From the NCBI RefSeq assembly GCF_029239295.1, contig NZ_JAQZBC010000005.1, positions 1 through 64,000 on the forward strand: DNA of 64,000 nucleotides, given 5' to 3'. The stretch's first letter is position 1. Each line of letters begins with the position of its first letter. The notes under the pieces were generated by a model that did not search any database, was not told where the DNA came from, and saw only the letters and a program-made list of their open reading frames with translations. Of the stretch, positions 7,123-16,097 are shown piece by piece. Position numbers and translations under genes: made by a program. The stretch is from Sphingomonas sp. GTDB lineage: Bacteria > Pseudomonadota > Alphaproteobacteria > Sphingomonadales > Sphingomonadaceae.

Positions 7123-7200
7123 ATGCGCATCATCGAAGGCGATTCTGACTGGCTGGTGCGGTCGCACCACTGGCACGCTGATGATGCTCTGACCCCCTAA
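7123..7200 (+). CDS. Possible micro-ORF (25 aa)
   Basis: ATG at 7123 is preceded by GGAGG with a 4-base gap and encodes 25 residues starting MRIIEGDSDW, ending at TAA 7200. It sits just outside the tRNA remnant. It has no recognised similarity and could be the remnant of a longer gene cut during integration, or chance. Confidence 0.2.
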   Translation: MRIIEGDSDWLVRSHHWHADDALTP

Positions 7201-7221
7201 GACCGTGCGATACCAAAACGG

Positions 7222-7671
7222 TTAAAACGAACGATCAGTGCGAGACAGTCGCCGCAGAGCCATCAGCGCGGCGACAAGCGGTTCATCGGCGGGTGGCATG
7301 GGCAATTCAGCCAGCTCATCGACGGTCACCCAACGAATGGCAGGTGCTTCGAGGGCCTCCGGTGTGCCCTGCCAACGGTCCGCACGGTAAAGCAGCAGGA
7401 TCATCGGCCGGTCGCCGGCGATGCCGCGCGAAAAGGTGATGGGAAGGCAATCAGCCGGATCGACAGCGATCCCCAGCTCTTCCGCCAGTTCGCGCGCGAG
7501 AGCTACCTCCGGTGTTTCACCAACTTCAACCTTGCCGCCCGGAAACTCCCACAACCCACCATGATGCTTTGCCGCGGGGCGCTGCTGCACCAGAATACGG
7601 CCATTTGGCGTCATCAGCGCCGCCGCCACCACCAACATGGGCCAGCTGTGCACGCTGCGCGAACTTGGCAT
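7222..7671 (-). CDS. mutT: MutT-type NUDIX hydrolase (8-oxo-dGTP diphosphatase)
   Basis: A 149-residue protein with a complete NUDIX box at residues 46-68 (G-x5-E-x7-R-E-L-x-E-E-L-G-I). The preceding LVQQRP and GGLWEFPGG are typical of MutT, which hydrolyses 8-oxo-dGTP to the monophosphate and so prevents A:T to C:G transversions. Length fits MutT. The start at 7671 is the longest; ATG at residue 12 is also possible. First core gene right of the island, transcribed toward it. Confidence 0.85.
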   Translation of the reverse strand: MPSSRSVHSWPMLVVAAALMTPNGRILVQQRPAAKHHGGLWEFPGGKVEVGETPEVALARELAEELGIAVDPADCLPITFSRGIAGDRPMILLLYRADRWQGTPEALEAPAIRWVTVDELAELPMPPADEPLVAALMALRRLSRTDRSF

Positions 7672-7711
7672 GTCGACCTTTCGTTAACGCTGCTGTGCGA
7701 TCAGCATCGCC

Positions 7712-7915
7712 ATGCACCGAGGGTTCCAAGCGATCAAACGCGCAGTCGCCGCATTCTTGCGGCTGGCGAGCGATCAGCGCGGCGCCACGGCGGTCGAATA
7801 CGGACTGATCGTCGCGTTGATCGTGATCGTTATGATCGTGACCTTCGTCGGCGTGGCGGATGTGACGACCGGCATGTGGAACGACGTCAGCGATCGCGTC
7901 AGCACCGCCCGTTGA
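7712..7915 (+). CDS. Flp-family type IVb pilin (67 aa)
   Basis: Small pilin subunit with a class III prepilin site: cleavage is expected after G24 in RG|ATAVEY, with glutamate at position +5 (E29) and a following hydrophobic helix to about residue 50. This is the major-pilin type assembled by Tad/Flp machinery in the inner membrane. No tad or cpa assembly genes are in the window. A second pilin gene lies 133 bp downstream, with a hairpin between them. Confidence 0.9.
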   Translation: MHRGFQAIKRAVAAFLRLASDQRGATAVEYGLIVALIVIVMIVTFVGVADVTTGMWNDVSDRVSTAR

Positions 7916-7959
7916 TCCGAACCGATCCGGCAGCACGGCCCTTAAATGTTTTTCAACCT

Positions 7960-7984
7960 GGTGTCCCTATTTGCTGGGGACACC
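7960..7984 (+). terminator. Hairpin between the two pilin genes
   Basis: GGTGTCCC at 7960-7967 pairs with GGGACACC at 7977-7984, with a 9-base loop. No T-tract follows. It could be a weak terminator or processing site that sets the ratio of the two pilin transcripts. Confidence 0.45.
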
Positions 7985-8048
7985 GGAACGGGGGGCACCT
8001 TCATCCGGTCGGGTGACTGAAGCTTTAGACAACCACTGGAGATCGAAC

Positions 8049-8234
8049 ATGCAGAAGATGCGCACCTTCCTGAAGAATTCCAAGGGCGCCACCGCGATCG
8101 AGTACGGCCTGATCGCCGCGCTGATCGCCGTTGCCGCCATCGCCGCGATGGGCACGCTGGGCAATCAGCTGAAGTCGACCTTCAAGAATGTCGAAACGAA
8201 GATGACGACTACGGATAATCCGAAGGCATCGTAA
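8049..8234 (+). CDS. Flp-family type IVb pilin (61 aa)
   Basis: Second pilin. The processing site is KG|ATAIEY with G13 and glutamate at +5 (E18), followed by a hydrophobic helix (LIAALIAVAAIAAM) and a short polar tail. Start ATG 8049 is preceded by a purine-rich GGAGATCG ribosome binding site. It is closer to canonical Flp pilins than its upstream neighbour and is probably the major subunit. A strong terminator follows at 8255-8290. Confidence 0.92.
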   Translation: MQKMRTFLKNSKGATAIEYGLIAALIAVAAIAAMGTLGNQLKSTFKNVETKMTTTDNPKAS

Positions 8235-8254
8235 ACGAGCCTTTGCCGTTGAAG

Positions 8255-8290
8255 AGAGAGGGCGGCGAGCTTCGGCTCGCCGCCCTCTCT
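8255..8290. terminator. Strong hairpin with TTCG tetraloop between pilin and accA
   Basis: A perfect 16-bp stem (AGAGAGGGCGGCGAGC) with a TTCG tetraloop. It lies between convergent genes (pilin plus, accA minus), so it probably ends transcription from both sides. Confidence 0.8.
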
Positions 8291-8300
8291 GTGTCTCACG

Positions 8301-9254
8301 TCAGCTGAGGATGCGGCCCATGGCGAGGAACTTCTCGCGCCGGTCTCGCCGCAGGGCGTCTGCGTCGAGCCCTTGCAACTCGCCCAGCGAAGCCTCGATG
8401 GCATCGCCCAACGCGCCGATTGCGGCCGAGGGGCCGCGGTGCGCGCCGCCCAGCGGCTCCGGCACGATCGTGTCGATCACACCCAGCTCCTTCAAGTCCT
8501 GCGCCGTGACCTTCATCGCCTCTGCGGCATCGGGCGCCTTGTCTGCCGTCCGCCACAGGATTGACGCGCAGCCTTCGGGCGAGATCACCGAATAGACCGC
8601 GTGTTCGAACATCAACACCCGGTTGCCGCTGGCCAAGGCGACCGCGCCACCTGAGCCACCCTCCCCCACCACTGCGGAGACGAAGGGCACACCGGCGGCA
8701 AGGCACGCCTCGGTTGACCGGGCGATCGCCTCCGCCTGACCACGTTCCTCGGCCTGAAGTCCGGGGAACGCACCCGACGTATCGACGAGGGTAACGATCG
8801 GCAGATTGAAGCGATCGGCCAGCGAGATCAGGCGCACTGCCTTGCGGTACCCCTCAGGCTTACCCATGCCGAAATTGTGGCGAAGGCGGGACGTGGTGTC
8901 GTCGCCCTTCTCATGCCCCATCACCAGCACGCGTCGACCACGAAAGTTGGCGAAACCGCCGAGGATCGCCTGATCATCACCAAAGGCGCGATCGCCAGCG
9001 AGCGGGATGAATTCGTCGAACAGGCCGGCGACATAATGTTTGAAATGCGGACGCTCGGGATGACGAGCAACCTGAGTCTTCTGCCACGGCGTCAGCTTGG
9101 AAAATGTTTCCTTCAGCAGCCGATCTGATTTCGCCTGCAGCTTCGCCACCTCGGCGGCGATGTCGACGCCGCCCTCAGCACCGGTATCGCGCAATTCGTC
9201 GATCCGGGCCTGCAGTTCAGCAATGGGTTTTTCGAAGTCGAGGAAAGTCGGCAT
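8301..9254 (-). CDS. accA: Acetyl-CoA carboxylase carboxyltransferase subunit alpha
   Basis: A 317-residue protein, the usual length for AccA. Together with AccD it transfers the carboxyl group from biotin carboxyl carrier protein to acetyl-CoA, giving malonyl-CoA for fatty-acid synthesis. The N-terminus ([12 protein letters not shown]) and core segments ([32 protein letters not shown]) are characteristic. The gene lies 9 bp downstream of xerD and is probably co-transcribed with it; the xerD-accA order is recalled from other sphingomonads. Confidence 0.97.
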   Translation of the reverse strand: MPTFLDFEKPIAELQARIDELRDTGAEGGVDIAAEVAKLQAKSDRLLKETFSKLTPWQKTQVARHPERPHFKHYVAGLFDEFIPLAGDRAFGDDQAILGGFANFRGRRVLVMGHEKGDDTTSRLRHNFGMGKPEGYRKAVRLISLADRFNLPIVTLVDTSGAFPGLQAEERGQAEAIARSTEACLAAGVPFVSAVVGEGGSGGAVALASGNRVLMFEHAVYSVISPEGCASILWRTADKAPDAAEAMKVTAQDLKELGVIDTIVPEPLGGAHRGPSAAIGALGDAIEASLGELQGLDADALRRDRREKFLAMGRILS

Positions 9255-9263
9255 CGCGCCGAG

Positions 9264-10160
9264 CTAGGCGCGCGGTTTCGCCACGTCAACGAGCGGGTGA
9301 CGTTCGTTGACCAATGCGACGAGTCGAGCCCGATCGACATGGGTGTAAATCTCGGTGGTGGCAATGTCGGCATGCCCGAGCATTGCCTGTAATGCGCGAA
9401 GGTCTGCCCCACCCTCCAGCAAATGGGTGGCGAACGCATGGCGAAGGACGTGGGGACTGATCCGATCGGGCGGAATACCCGCCTCAGCACCGAGCGCGCG
9501 AATGATCTGGAACAGCCGCACGCGCGAAATGTGCGCGACGCCCGAGGGAAACAGGAACTTGTCGTCAGGCGCGACATGATCGCGCCACGCCGCCACCGCC
9601 GCGCGGGCGCGATCGGAGATAGGCACCAGACGTTCCTTCCCGCCCTTCCCCTTCAAGATGATGAATGGCCGATCGGGATGGATGGCGTTGCGCGGCAATG
9701 AAACGAGCTCGGTCGCGCGCAGTCCAGAACCGTATAGCAGTTCAAGCAAGGCGGCGTTGCGCAGGTCAGCCGGCAGCGGTGGATCGCGCGCGAGTCGGGC
9801 GGCGACCGCCCCGAACAGGCGATCTACATCATCGTGGCTTAGCGTACGCGGAAGCGACCGGCGGCTTCCGGGCTGCGGAAGCGCGGCGCCTGGATCATCT
9901 GCGCGCAGCCCTTCCTCGGCGAGAAAGGCGAAGAAGCGTCGAAGCGCCGACGCCTTGCGAGACACGGTCGCACGCGCGAGGCCCGACCAGCCTGCGCCAA
10001 GCTGAGCGATCGCTTCGGCATCTGCCTCGGCCAAGCGGCCACCAAGCGCCTCCGACGCGAGCGACAAATCGCTGCGATAGGCAGAGATGGTGTTGCGCGC
10101 GGCACCCGATTGCGCCGCCATCATCTCCAGAAAGCGATCGATCAGGGCAGCGTCGCCCAT
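9264..10160 (-). CDS. xerD: Tyrosine recombinase XerD
   Basis: A 298-residue site-specific recombinase with an N-terminal SAM-like core-binding domain (about 1-90) and a C-terminal catalytic domain. All catalytic residues are visible: R148 (SGLRATEL), K172 or K175 (KGKGGKE), H237 and R240 (HVLRHAFATHLL), H263 (LGHADI) and Y272 (IYTHV). Xer recombinases resolve chromosome dimers at dif. Length and core context point to housekeeping XerD and not to an island integrase; the island ends more than 2 kb away. Confidence 0.93.
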   Translation of the reverse strand: MGDAALIDRFLEMMAAQSGAARNTISAYRSDLSLASEALGGRLAEADAEAIAQLGAGWSGLARATVSRKASALRRFFAFLAEEGLRADDPGAALPQPGSRRSLPRTLSHDDVDRLFGAVAARLARDPPLPADLRNAALLELLYGSGLRATELVSLPRNAIHPDRPFIILKGKGGKERLVPISDRARAAVAAWRDHVAPDDKFLFPSGVAHISRVRLFQIIRALGAEAGIPPDRISPHVLRHAFATHLLEGGADLRALQAMLGHADIATTEIYTHVDRARLVALVNERHPLVDVAKPRA

Positions 10161-10164
10161 CTGA

Positions 10165-11949
10165 TCAGACCCGCGTGAGCGCCTCTACGGCGATCATCCG
10201 AGCCTCGCCGTCCAGCCCTACCGCGCGCAGCGCGGCGACGATGCGATACAATGCCGCCGGTGGCACGGCCTGCCAGGAACCCGCCTGCATGCCGATACCC
10301 GCCAGCAGCAGCACGGTAGCAGGCTGGCGATCGCGAACCGCGCGATCGAGCGCGCGAGTCCAGCTGTTTTCCAGGCCGATCGGCACGCTTAGCGATTCTG
10401 CGCCGCCTTCGATCTCCTGCGCAGAGAGGCGACCGAGGCCGGCGAGGCCAGCGAAGAACAACTGCCGCTTCAGCGTTGCATTGCCGCTTCCGGTGTAATT
10501 GGTGACCGCGCCATAGCCCAAGCGGCTGCGGGCATCTGGATCGGACAGTTCCAGCAACGCCCAGGCATCACCACCGTCGTCCACCTGCCCGCGCCAGCGC
10601 TGCGCCGTCCGGTCGAGACCTGCCGATAGCATCGAGGCCACGATCCGGTTTGCTTCCTCGCGACCATCAACCGGTCGGATCCGCGCGGCGGCGCGCGCCG
10701 TCAGGATCAGCCGCGCATAGCGGCCCCGCGGGGTTTCCGCGCCGTCCCATAGCTGCCGCAGCGCGCCGAGGCGCGTGGCGACGTCAGCGCCGACATAGGC
10801 CGATCGCAAATCGGAGGCGATTGCTCCCAGTGGAGCCGGGGTGTCCTCGCCAGCGTCGAGCGCGGCGTAGAGATCAACCAGTGCTGCGTTGGACAAAACA
10901 CCCATCGCCGCTGCGGTCTCAGCCGCTGCCGCACGATCAGCGATCGGAATCGCCGGCGACAGCGCGCGCCAGCCAGTCACCTGCGGCCCTACCGTTTCAT
11001 ACAGCTGGTTCGGCACGGCGACACCGGTTGCCGTGGCGAGGCCGAAGCGCCACGCCGTGAGCTGCACAACCGGATCCCACTCGATGGTCACCGCCTGCCG
11101 GCTACCGAGGCCCGCACCGACCACTTTCCGGGCAAGCGCCAGATCGATCCCGCTGGCCACGCGCTGACGCCGGGCAGCATCGATCAATGAACGTCCACCG
11201 CCCTCCTCGTTCGCGAGCGACGCGCACATCGCGCGGGCCAGGATCCAGCCGCGCGCCCGATCGCTCGGATCCGCCGCGAGCGTGCACAGCCCGCCCGGAT
11301 CACCATTGGCAAGCATCGCCTGCATCGCGACCTGTTCGTATTTTGGCGTCGCGTTCATCGCGTCGACGCTTTCGATCACGCTGCGGGCCGCGACCGAGTC
11401 GCCCATCCGCAGCAGCAGCCAGGCGCGCTCGGCGGCAAAATCGGCACCGTTCAGGCCTGCCGGGGTATCCACTTTCGACACGAGCGCACGGCGCAGCGCG
11501 ATCGAGAGCCAGCGCGACGGCAACGGCGCGGACAGCCGCCGCATCAATCCCTGAAGAAAGCCGCCGTCCGCCGACCCGAACGCATCCGGCGCGACACCGC
11601 CCTCGGCACGGCCGATCGGGCCAACGACCGAGAGGGAGCGGCGGGCGAAGAGCGGCATTTCGTAACGGGCGAGTTCTGCCTCGCTCGGCGGGGTGGGCGT
11701 AGGTGTTGGAGAGGGGCTGACCTCCGGCACGGGCAGGTCAAGCGGCGCCTGAGGCAGGGGCTGAACCGTCTGGTTACTGGGGGCCTGCGCAGGAGGCGGC
11801 GCAACCGGCTCGCCAAAGCCGGGCGGCAAGAGTGATTCGGGCGCCTGAGCGTTCTGCGCTACCGCCGCTGCTGCCAATGATCCTGCTGCGGCCAACGCCG
11901 CAAGCAGTCTAACCCGCGAGGTTGCCAAGCTCGACCGCCTTCTCGACAC
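10165..11949 (-). CDS. Secreted hypothetical protein, alanine-rich helical repeats
   Basis: A 594-residue protein with an N-terminal signal peptide (basic RRR, hydrophobic LLAALAAAGSLAAAAV, cleavage near residue 31), a proline-rich linker (about 35-95) and a long helical Ala/Leu/Arg-rich region resembling tandem helical repeats. No domain is named with confidence. The GTG start at 11949 lies inside the upstream 45-residue gene in another frame, a 39-bp overlap that suggests translational coupling. It precedes xerD by 4 bp on the same strand. The role is unknown; an envelope location is inferred from the signal peptide. Confidence 0.75.
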   Translation of the reverse strand: MSRRRSSLATSRVRLLAALAAAGSLAAAAVAQNAQAPESLLPPGFGEPVAPPPAQAPSNQTVQPLPQAPLDLPVPEVSPSPTPTPTPPSEAELARYEMPLFARRSLSVVGPIGRAEGGVAPDAFGSADGGFLQGLMRRLSAPLPSRWLSIALRRALVSKVDTPAGLNGADFAAERAWLLLRMGDSVAARSVIESVDAMNATPKYEQVAMQAMLANGDPGGLCTLAADPSDRARGWILARAMCASLANEEGGGRSLIDAARRQRVASGIDLALARKVVGAGLGSRQAVTIEWDPVVQLTAWRFGLATATGVAVPNQLYETVGPQVTGWRALSPAIPIADRAAAAETAAAMGVLSNAALVDLYAALDAGEDTPAPLGAIASDLRSAYVGADVATRLGALRQLWDGAETPRGRYARLILTARAAARIRPVDGREEANRIVASMLSAGLDRTAQRWRGQVDDGGDAWALLELSDPDARSRLGYGAVTNYTGSGNATLKRQLFFAGLAGLGRLSAQEIEGGAESLSVPIGLENSWTRALDRAVRDRQPATVLLLAGIGMQAGSWQAVPPAALYRIVAALRAVGLDGEARMIAVEALTRV

Positions 11950-12046
11950 GCGTGGTGGGCTGCTCCGTCGCGCTGCCCGCGAGGAAGAACAACCCGCCGA
12001 CCACGACGACCAGAAGTACTACCAGCGAGACGATCAACCGCGACAT
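11909..12046 (-). CDS. 45-residue membrane-anchored small protein
   Basis: Starts at ATG 12046 and reads MSRLIVSLVVLLVVVVGG, then FFLAGSATEQP and a short charged tail ending GNLAG. Residues 5-23 form one clear transmembrane helix. The last 39 bp overlap the 594-residue secreted protein gene in a different frame. A short hydrophobic peptide directly ahead of and coupled to a secreted protein suggests a joint envelope function, but no family is recognised. Its single helix, charged tail and tight coupling make it unlikely to be chance. Confidence 0.65.
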   Translation of the reverse strand: MSRLIVSLVVLLVVVVGGLFFLAGSATEQPTTRVEKAVELGNLAG

Positions 12047-12149
12047 GTTCCACACCCTGTACGACGCCAGCAAAACTCGCCAGCGTCGAGCCTAACCTTC
12101 CGCGAGCCTTGTGCCCGGGGCGCCGACGCGCTGTATAGCCCGCAGACCC

Positions 12150-12713
12150 ATGTTGCAAAGCCCCGCCCCACCGAACCGCGATCGCAAGAGCCGCTGGCAA
12201 CGTGAACCGATCGTGCTGGTCGGGCTGATGGGCGTGGGCAAGTCGACCGTTGGCAAGCGGCTGGCGCAGCGGCTTGGCCTGCCGTTCGTCGATGCCGACA
12301 ACGCGATCGAGGAAGCGGCGGGCATGTCGGTCGCCGAAATTTTCGCGCAGTTCGGTGAGCCGTATTTTAGGGACGGAGAGCGGCGCGTGATCCAGCGTCT
12401 GATCGATGGACGGCCGAAGGTGATCGCGACGGGCGGCGGCGCCTTCATCAATGAGGCGACACGCGCCTTGATCCTGTCCGACGCCTTGTCCGTATGGCTG
12501 GATGCCGACATCGATGTGCTGGTCGACCGCGTGCGCCGGCGTGACACCCGGCCGCTGTTGCGCGGCAAGGATCCCGCCAAGGTGCTGAGGGAGCTCGCTG
12601 CGGTGCGCAACCCGCTCTATGCGCAGGCAAACATCCATGTGACGAGCAACAATGCGCCGCACGAGGCAACGGTGCGCGCGATCCTGAAAGCGATTGGACA
12701 CGGGACGGCATGA
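12150..12713 (+). CDS. aroK: Shikimate kinase
   Basis: A 187-residue P-loop kinase catalysing phosphorylation of shikimate to shikimate 3-phosphate, fifth step of the chorismate pathway. The Walker A motif GLMGVGKST lies at residues 25-33. The shikimate-binding FVDADN and GEPYFRDGERRV and the GGG loop (ATGGGAF) are present. ATG 12150 is chosen over upstream alternative starts because it leaves a short variable N-terminus as in relatives. Its stop overlaps the aroB start (ATGA), giving an aroK-aroB operon. Confidence 0.95.
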   Translation: MLQSPAPPNRDRKSRWQREPIVLVGLMGVGKSTVGKRLAQRLGLPFVDADNAIEEAAGMSVAEIFAQFGEPYFRDGERRVIQRLIDGRPKVIATGGGAFINEATRALILSDALSVWLDADIDVLVDRVRRRDTRPLLRGKDPAKVLRELAAVRNPLYAQANIHVTSNNAPHEATVRAILKAIGHGTA

Positions 12714-13810
12714 CGATTGTGCAGGTGGCGCTGGGGACGCGCAGCTACGACGTAGTGATCGAGGCAGGATTGCTGGCGCGGGCGGGCGACCACCTCGCGC
12801 CACTGGTTGGTGGCCGCCGCGTGCCGATCGTCGCGGACGCGAACGTCGCGCCGCATCTCGCCACGCTGCGATCCTCGCTGAACGCAGCGGGAATCGAAAG
12901 CGAGGCGATCATCATCCCGGCAGGCGAGAAGTCCAAGAGCTGGGCCACGCTGGAATCGCTGACCGACCAGTTGCTGGCGATGGGCGTCGAGCGCGGCGAT
13001 CATGTCGTGGCGCTGGGCGGCGGTGTGATCGGTGACCTGGTCGGCTTCGCCACCGCAATCCTGAAACGTGGGTGCGGCTTCGTGCAGATTCCGACGACGC
13101 TGCTGGCGCAGGTCGATTCGTCGGTTGGCGGCAAGACGGGGATCAACACGCGGGCGGGCAAGAATCTGGTCGGCGCGTTTCACCAGCCGAAGGTCGTGCT
13201 GATCGACCCGTCAGTGCTCGACACGCTTCCCCCTCGGGAATTGCGCGCTGGCTATGCCGAAGTCGTCAAATACGGGCTGATTGACGATGCCGACTTCTTC
13301 GCCTGGTGCGAGGCCAATGGCGAGAAGCTTCTCGCCGGCGATGCTGCTGCACGCGAATATGCCATCGCGCACTCGGTGGCAGCCAAGGCGCGGATCGTGG
13401 GCGAGGACGAGCTCGAGACGCTGGGTCGCCGGGCGCTGCTGAACCTGGGCCACACCTTTGGTCATGCCTTGGAGGCGGAGGCGCGGTTTTCCGATCGGTT
13501 GCTGCATGGTGAGGCGGTGGCGGCGGGGTGTGCGCTGGCATTCGGCTATTCTGCGGCGCACGGCCTGTGCCCGATCGAGGACGCGGTGCGGGTGGTGGCG
13601 CATTGGCAGGCGGCGGGGCTGCCGAGCGGGCTGGCGGCGGCGGGGATCGATGCGCCGGCCGAGCGGCTGATCGAGCATATGCGCCACGACAAGAAGGCAA
13701 GTGGCGGAAATATCCCGTTTCTTTTGGCCCGCGGGATCGGCCAGACCTACCTCGACAAGCAGGTGTCGCTGGACGATGTGCGCGAATTCCTGGCGATCCA
13801 GCCGCGCTGA
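12710..13810 (+). CDS. aroB: 3-dehydroquinate synthase
   Basis: A 366-residue NAD-dependent enzyme converting DAHP to 3-dehydroquinate, second step of the shikimate pathway. Characteristic segments include PAGEKSKSW, the [13 protein letters not shown] dinucleotide-binding region, [19 protein letters not shown], and the metal-binding histidines in [11 protein letters not shown]. It overlaps aroK by 4 nt upstream and a DUF2256 gene by 1 nt downstream, so the three are expected to be co-translated. Confidence 0.97.
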   Translation: MTIVQVALGTRSYDVVIEAGLLARAGDHLAPLVGGRRVPIVADANVAPHLATLRSSLNAAGIESEAIIIPAGEKSKSWATLESLTDQLLAMGVERGDHVVALGGGVIGDLVGFATAILKRGCGFVQIPTTLLAQVDSSVGGKTGINTRAGKNLVGAFHQPKVVLIDPSVLDTLPPRELRAGYAEVVKYGLIDDADFFAWCEANGEKLLAGDAAAREYAIAHSVAAKARIVGEDELETLGRRALLNLGHTFGHALEAEARFSDRLLHGEAVAAGCALAFGYSAAHGLCPIEDAVRVVAHWQAAGLPSGLAAAGIDAPAERLIEHMRHDKKASGGNIPFLLARGIGQTYLDKQVSLDDVREFLAIQPR

Positions 13811-13950
13811 TGCCCAACGGCGTCGACAAGCGCGACCTGCCGACCAAGACCTGTCCGGTGTGCCAGCGGCCGTTCAGCTGGCGCAAGAAATGGGCGCGTG
13901 ACTGGGAAAGCGTGGTCTATTGTTCGGCCGCGTGCCGGCAGAAGAAGTGA
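13810..13950 (+). CDS. DUF2256 small zinc-ribbon-like protein
   Basis: A 46-residue protein with the DUF2256 signature: CPVC-x3-F-x-WRKKW followed by CSAACRQKK. The four cysteines (CxxC and CxxxC) probably bind zinc. The start ATG overlaps the aroB stop. DUF2256 proteins have no established function; in some genomes they occur near cryptochrome or photolyase genes, but here the neighbour is the aro operon. Confidence 0.85.
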   Translation: MPNGVDKRDLPTKTCPVCQRPFSWRKKWARDWESVVYCSAACRQKK

Positions 13951-14004
13951 TGCCGCCGGCCTGTCTTCGGAGACATTTGGCCACGCCCGCGCGGCCGCTG
14001 GCCA

Positions 14005-14337
14005 TCAGCCGCGAAGGCCAGCCCAGGCGAGCCACAGCCAGCCAGCAATCAGCAAGGTGCCGCCAATCGGCGTGATCGCCCCGAGCCAACGCGGCGCGCC
14101 CATCGCCATCAGGTAGAGCGTGCCGGCGAAGATCGCGGCGCCGACGACGAACAGCCAGCCGGGACCGCGCAGGTCGAGCCGAAGCGCCACCAAGGCGGCG
14201 ACCGCGTGGATCAGCTGATACTGGCCGCCGGTGCGCAGCCATTCGGCTGCCTGACCGCTGGCGCCATGCGCGCCAAAGGCCCCCGCACCCACCGCGAGCG
14301 CGCCCGACAGACCCGCCAGAACCATCAGCCAGTTCAT
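14005..14337 (-). CDS. DUF423 family inner-membrane protein
   Basis: A 110-residue membrane protein of the DUF423 (YgdD-like) family, with about four hydrophobic helices and the characteristic GAFGAHG segment near residue 20. ATG 14337 is chosen because it overlaps the upstream antiporter stop by 4 nt (ATGA) and gives the usual N-terminus MNWLM. Function unknown. It is last in the cvpA, scaffold, antiporter operon. Confidence 0.85.
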   Translation of the reverse strand: MNWLMVLAGLSGALAVGAGAFGAHGASGQAAEWLRTGGQYQLIHAVAALVALRLDLRGPGWLFVVGAAIFAGTLYLMAMGAPRWLGAITPIGGTLLIAGWLWLAWAGLRG

Positions 14338-16097
14338 GTGTCGTTCCCCCTGCCCCATGGCTGCTGCGCGGCGACCATCGCGCGCGCGGCGTAGATGTCG
14401 CCCGCCTCCAGCTGGATCCTGAGCCGCTCGCGATCGCTGGCGCGGTACATCGCCTCCGACCGATCGATCTCGCTGCGATCGATGCCCAGATCCGCCATCG
14501 CGCCGCGCGCCATCTTCACCGCGGATTCGAGCACTTCGCGCACCACCAGCTTGGCCGGGCTGCCCTTCAGCTTGATCAGCATGCGGCGATCATAGGCACG
14601 CACGTAGATCGCCGCATTCGGAAATGCCTCATGCACGGATTCCACCACTTCGGGCGTGACCTGTTCGTCGTCGATGCAGAACAGGATCAGCTCCGCCTCC
14701 GCCGCGCCTGCCTGACGCAAGAGATCGAGGCGCGTGCCATCGCCGTAATAGACCTTCGCACCAAATTGCCCGGCGATGTCGATCATCTCGATATCGGTGT
14801 CGATCAACGTGACCGGTATGTCCTGCGTCAGCAGCATCTGGCCGACCGTCTGGCCGAAGCGGCCATAGCCGACGATCACCGCATTGGCCCCCTCCGCCTT
14901 TGGCCCTTCGCGTTCCTGCGCGACGATCGGCGTTTCGCGCAGCCGCCGCGTCGCGCCCATCAGGAACGGGGTGGTGGCCATCGAGAGCGTCACGATCGCG
15001 CCGAAGAGCGATGCCGCCTCGGGCGCGATCAGATACGCCTTGGTCGCCTGCGCGAACAGCACGAAACCGAATTCGCCGCCCTGGCTGAGCAGCACGCCGA
15101 GCCCCAGCGCGGACCGCCAGTTCATCTTGAACAGCATGCCGATGCCGAAGATCACCAGCGTCTTGGTGGCGATCAGCGCAAGCGCCATGAACACGACGAA
15201 GAACGGCCGTTCCGCGATCGCGGTCAGGTTCAGCATCATGCCGATGGTGAGGAAGAACAGGCCGAGCAGGATCGAGCGGAAGGGATCGACGTCCGCCTCC
15301 AGTTCGTGCCGATAGGGGCTGTCCGCCAGCATCACGCCAGCGACGAACGCACCGAGCGCGGTCGAAAGGCCAAGCGCCTCCATCAAGGCGGCGCTGGCGA
15401 TGACGGTGAACAGTGCGGCAAAGACGAACATCTCGCGTTCGCCCATGTTGCCAATCCCGCGGAACAATGGACGCAGGAGGAAGCGCCCGGCGGCGATCAG
15501 CCCGGCGACGGCGGCAAAGGTATATACGATCAGCAGCCAGCCCGGCGGCCCACCCGCATCGGCGGGATTGCGGCTCAAGGCAGCGATGATCGTGATCAGC
15601 GGGATGATCGAGAGATCCTGGAACAGCAGGATCGAAAAGGCACGCTCGCCAAAAGGAGTGCGCAGCCGGCCGGAGGATTGCAGCAGCGGCAGCACCTGCG
15701 CCGTCGACGACAGCGCCAGCGGCAGGCCGAGCGCCAGCGCGGCGGGAAGCGAGAAATGGGCGAATACCGCGATGATGGCGCTGATCGCGATGCCGCAGAT
15801 CACCACCTGCAACAGGCCGAGGCCGAAGATATCCTGCTTCAGCTTCCACAGGCGCGACGGTTTGAGTTCAAGCCCGACGACGAACAGGAGCAATGTGATG
15901 CCGAGTTCGGCGACGCCCAGCTTCTCGTCAGCGCCGCCGACCAGCCCCAGGACGTGCGGGCCGACAACGGCGCCCGCAACGAGATAACCCAGCGTGGCAC
16001 CCAGGCCGAGCCGCCGGAACAGCAGAACGAAACCAAGCCCGGCCCCCAGCAGGATCACCCCGTCGCGAAGCAGTGATCCGGTGGCGCCGTGTTCCAT
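14334..16097 (-). CDS. CPA2-family cation:proton antiporter with TrkA-N domain
   Basis: A 587-residue protein similar to KefB/KefC and related potassium or sodium/proton antiporters. Residues about 10-385 contain some 12 transmembrane helices (Na+/H+ exchanger fold). Residues about 410-530 form a Rossmann RCK/TrkA-N regulatory domain beginning AVIVGYGRFGQTVGQ. The last part is cytoplasmic and charged. It is likely to function in potassium or pH homeostasis at the inner membrane; ion specificity cannot be told from sequence. The start overlaps the stop of the IscU-like gene by one base. Confidence 0.9.
   Translation of the reverse strand: MEHGATGSLLRDGVILLGAGLGFVLLFRRLGLGATLGYLVAGAVVGPHVLGLVGGADEKLGVAELGITLLLFVVGLELKPSRLWKLKQDIFGLGLLQVVICGIAISAIIAVFAHFSLPAALALGLPLALSSTAQVLPLLQSSGRLRTPFGERAFSILLFQDLSIIPLITIIAALSRNPADAGGPPGWLLIVYTFAAVAGLIAAGRFLLRPLFRGIGNMGEREMFVFAALFTVIASAALMEALGLSTALGAFVAGVMLADSPYRHELEADVDPFRSILLGLFFLTIGMMLNLTAIAERPFFVVFMALALIATKTLVIFGIGMLFKMNWRSALGLGVLLSQGGEFGFVLFAQATKAYLIAPEAASLFGAIVTLSMATTPFLMGATRRLRETPIVAQEREGPKAEGANAVIVGYGRFGQTVGQMLLTQDIPVTLIDTDIEMIDIAGQFGAKVYYGDGTRLDLLRQAGAAEAELILFCIDDEQVTPEVVESVHEAFPNAAIYVRAYDRRMLIKLKGSPAKLVVREVLESAVKMARGAMADLGIDRSEIDRSEAMYRASDRERLRIQLEAGDIYAARAMVAAQQPWGRGNDT

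Noticed and set aside
6886..7176. A 96-codon frame containing GPTGNRTRVQ
   Set aside because: This peptide is the well-known false product read antisense through tRNA 3' ends; it marks the tRNA-Cys remnant.
9264..10160. Integrase of the island
   Set aside because: The tyrosine recombinase has housekeeping XerD length, motifs and neighbours (accA) and lies outside the island boundary.
14631..16076. A 481-codon open frame on the plus strand
   Set aside because: Antisense shadow of the CPA2 antiporter; it is full of Arg, Gln, Asp and His with no fold-like pattern.
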